The notes beneath the pieces are model-generated. The model was not told the origin of the DNA. It searched no databases and saw only the letters and a program-made list of their open reading frames with translations. Shown here piece by piece: positions 12,446 through 12,957 of a stretch of 12,957 bases of DNA. The position numbers and the translations under genes are program-made. The DNA is taken from positions 1 to 12,957 of the forward strand of contig CALBME010000177.1 of NCBI GenBank assembly GCA_937896295.1, read 5' to 3'. This DNA comes from an uncultured Micavibrio sp. (lineage in GTDB: Bacteria > Pseudomonadota > Alphaproteobacteria > Micavibrionales > UBA1664). Every line of letters begins with the position of its first letter. The first letter of the stretch is position 1.

Positions 12446-12702
12446 TGGCATGTATCTGCCAGAATTGCCAAGGCCCAAAACCAGATCATTATCACCGCGC
12501 CTGTGAAAAGTGCAGGGCAAAATGGCGTAAAGACAAAAAGCCGAAAGCAAAAGAGTTCTGGCTTGTTTTCACGCACGGCATACACAAGGACGCTGTGACA
12601 TGCGCCGCCTTCGGACATAACCCGGTTGCTGATTATCGCGGCCTGCCAAACTATATAGGCTACAGAAAGATCACGGTTGATATGGAGAACTTGCAGACAT
12701 GA
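12445..12702 (+). CDS. Small zinc-ribbon-like phage protein, 85 aa
   Basis: The N-terminus has two Cys pairs (C5xxC8 and C20xxC23, with an extra C3) spaced like a compact zinc ribbon. It also carries H15 and H17 and is followed by a highly basic stretch (KWRKDKKPKAKEFW). The remainder (about residues 40-85) looks like a small beta-rich domain. GGAGG at 12433-12437 lies 7 bases before the ATG at 12445, and I prefer this to the GTG at 12442. The stop overlaps the next ATG as ATGA. A zinc-binding nucleic-acid adaptor is plausible. No closer family is recognised. Confidence 0.7.
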   Translation: MACICQNCQGPKPDHYHRACEKCRAKWRKDKKPKAKEFWLVFTHGIHKDAVTCAAFGHNPVADYRGLPNYIGYRKITVDMENLQT

Positions 12703-12956
12703 CCCCCGACGAGAAGAAAAAGCAGATTGAGGAGGCTTTGAAGCTGCATGATGATGACCGTGGAGAAGGCGGACATTCATATATTTCTAAGCCCATACTA
12801 CAAGCTGCCCGCGACCTGCTCAGATTGCTGGAGGAAATGCCGGGTGAACTGCCAGAAGAAAGCGCGGGAATTGGGATGATGTCCCTTGGATGGGTCAGAG
12901 GCCACAACGCGCTGCGCCAGAGGGTTATTGGGATTTTGATGGGGGATAAAGGATGA
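12699..12956 (+). CDS. Phage hypothetical helical protein, 85 aa
   Basis: I do not recognise this protein. It begins MTPDEKKKQIEEALKLHDDD and is mostly helical and acidic, with Leu-rich stretches (ARDLLRLLEEMPGELPEE) and a Gly-rich turn (SAGIGMMSLGWVRGHNAL) before a final helix. It has no cysteines, signal or membrane segment. It starts in ATGA with the zinc-ribbon gene and ends in ATGA with a further ATG at 12953. It therefore belongs to the same chain of coupled accessory genes. Confidence 0.65.
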   Translation: MTPDEKKKQIEEALKLHDDDRGEGGHSYISKPILQAARDLLRLLEEMPGELPEESAGIGMMSLGWVRGHNALRQRVIGILMGDKG

Positions 12957-12957
12957 C
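12953..12957 (+). CDS. Start of the next coupled gene, cut by the window end
   Basis: An ATG overlaps the stop of the 85-aa gene, and GGGGGATAAAGG precedes it at a suitable distance. Only the first two bases after the start codon are inside the window, so the product cannot be named. Confidence 0.4.

Noticed and set aside
1..12957. tRNA, rRNA or insertion sequences
   Set aside because: I saw no tRNA-like cloverleaf, rRNA segment, transposase or terminal inverted repeats by reading; a covariance-model scan was not possible.

Overview
The window is a stretch of a temperate bacteriophage or prophage genome, in its DNA-metabolism and control region. I base this on the gene set: primase-helicase ATPase, SF2 helicase, VRR-NUC nuclease, two DNA methyltransferases, small Cro-like repressor, YqaJ-type exonuclease. 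Almost every junction is an ATGA, GTGA or TAATG overlap, and there are many tiny ORFs. No structural, lysis or integrase gene is present. Codon use and mid-range GC, with strong Shine-Dalgarno sites, fit a proteobacterial host. An alphaproteobacterium is plausible, but the sequence does not prove it.

Left arm (1-8022, plus strand). A 5'-truncated primase-helicase-type P-loop ATPase is followed by a DEAD/DEAH helicase, a 58-aa ORF and a VRR-NUC nuclease in one overlapping operon. An 18-bp palindrome at 3548 and a leader hairpin begin a second transcription unit. This holds an orphan 97-aa ORF, an unrecorded 42-aa lipoprotein, an AT-rich HNH-like nuclease, a 53-aa ORF, a SNF2 helicase fused to an amino-methyltransferase, a 25-aa ORF and a C5-cytosine methyltransferase. 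The cytosine methyltransferase contains a complete second gene of 264 codons in another frame, with its own Shine-Dalgarno site. A bidirectional terminator closes the arm.

Central control region (8023-9047). A minus-strand operon reads repressor, 36-aa acidic protein, 77-aa protein and cold-shock protein. The intergenic DNA upstream of the repressor carries two copies of the same 18-bp palindrome, with centres 32 bp apart. Plus-strand genes diverge from there.

Right arm (9048-12957, plus strand). A 61-aa ORF, a coiled-coil protein with four 17-residue repeats, another palindrome, a YqaJ exonuclease and its usual 199-aa neighbour are followed by a chain of small overlapping accessory ORFs that runs off the window.

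How it fits together. The four palindromes (consensus TTGACGAATATTCGTCAA) sit at the divergent switch and ahead of two plus-strand units. I infer that they are operators of the 76-aa repressor, which would shut down the recombination genes and the methyltransferase genes together. The two best candidates for new biology are this dispersed operator set and the nested gene in the cytosine methyltransferase.
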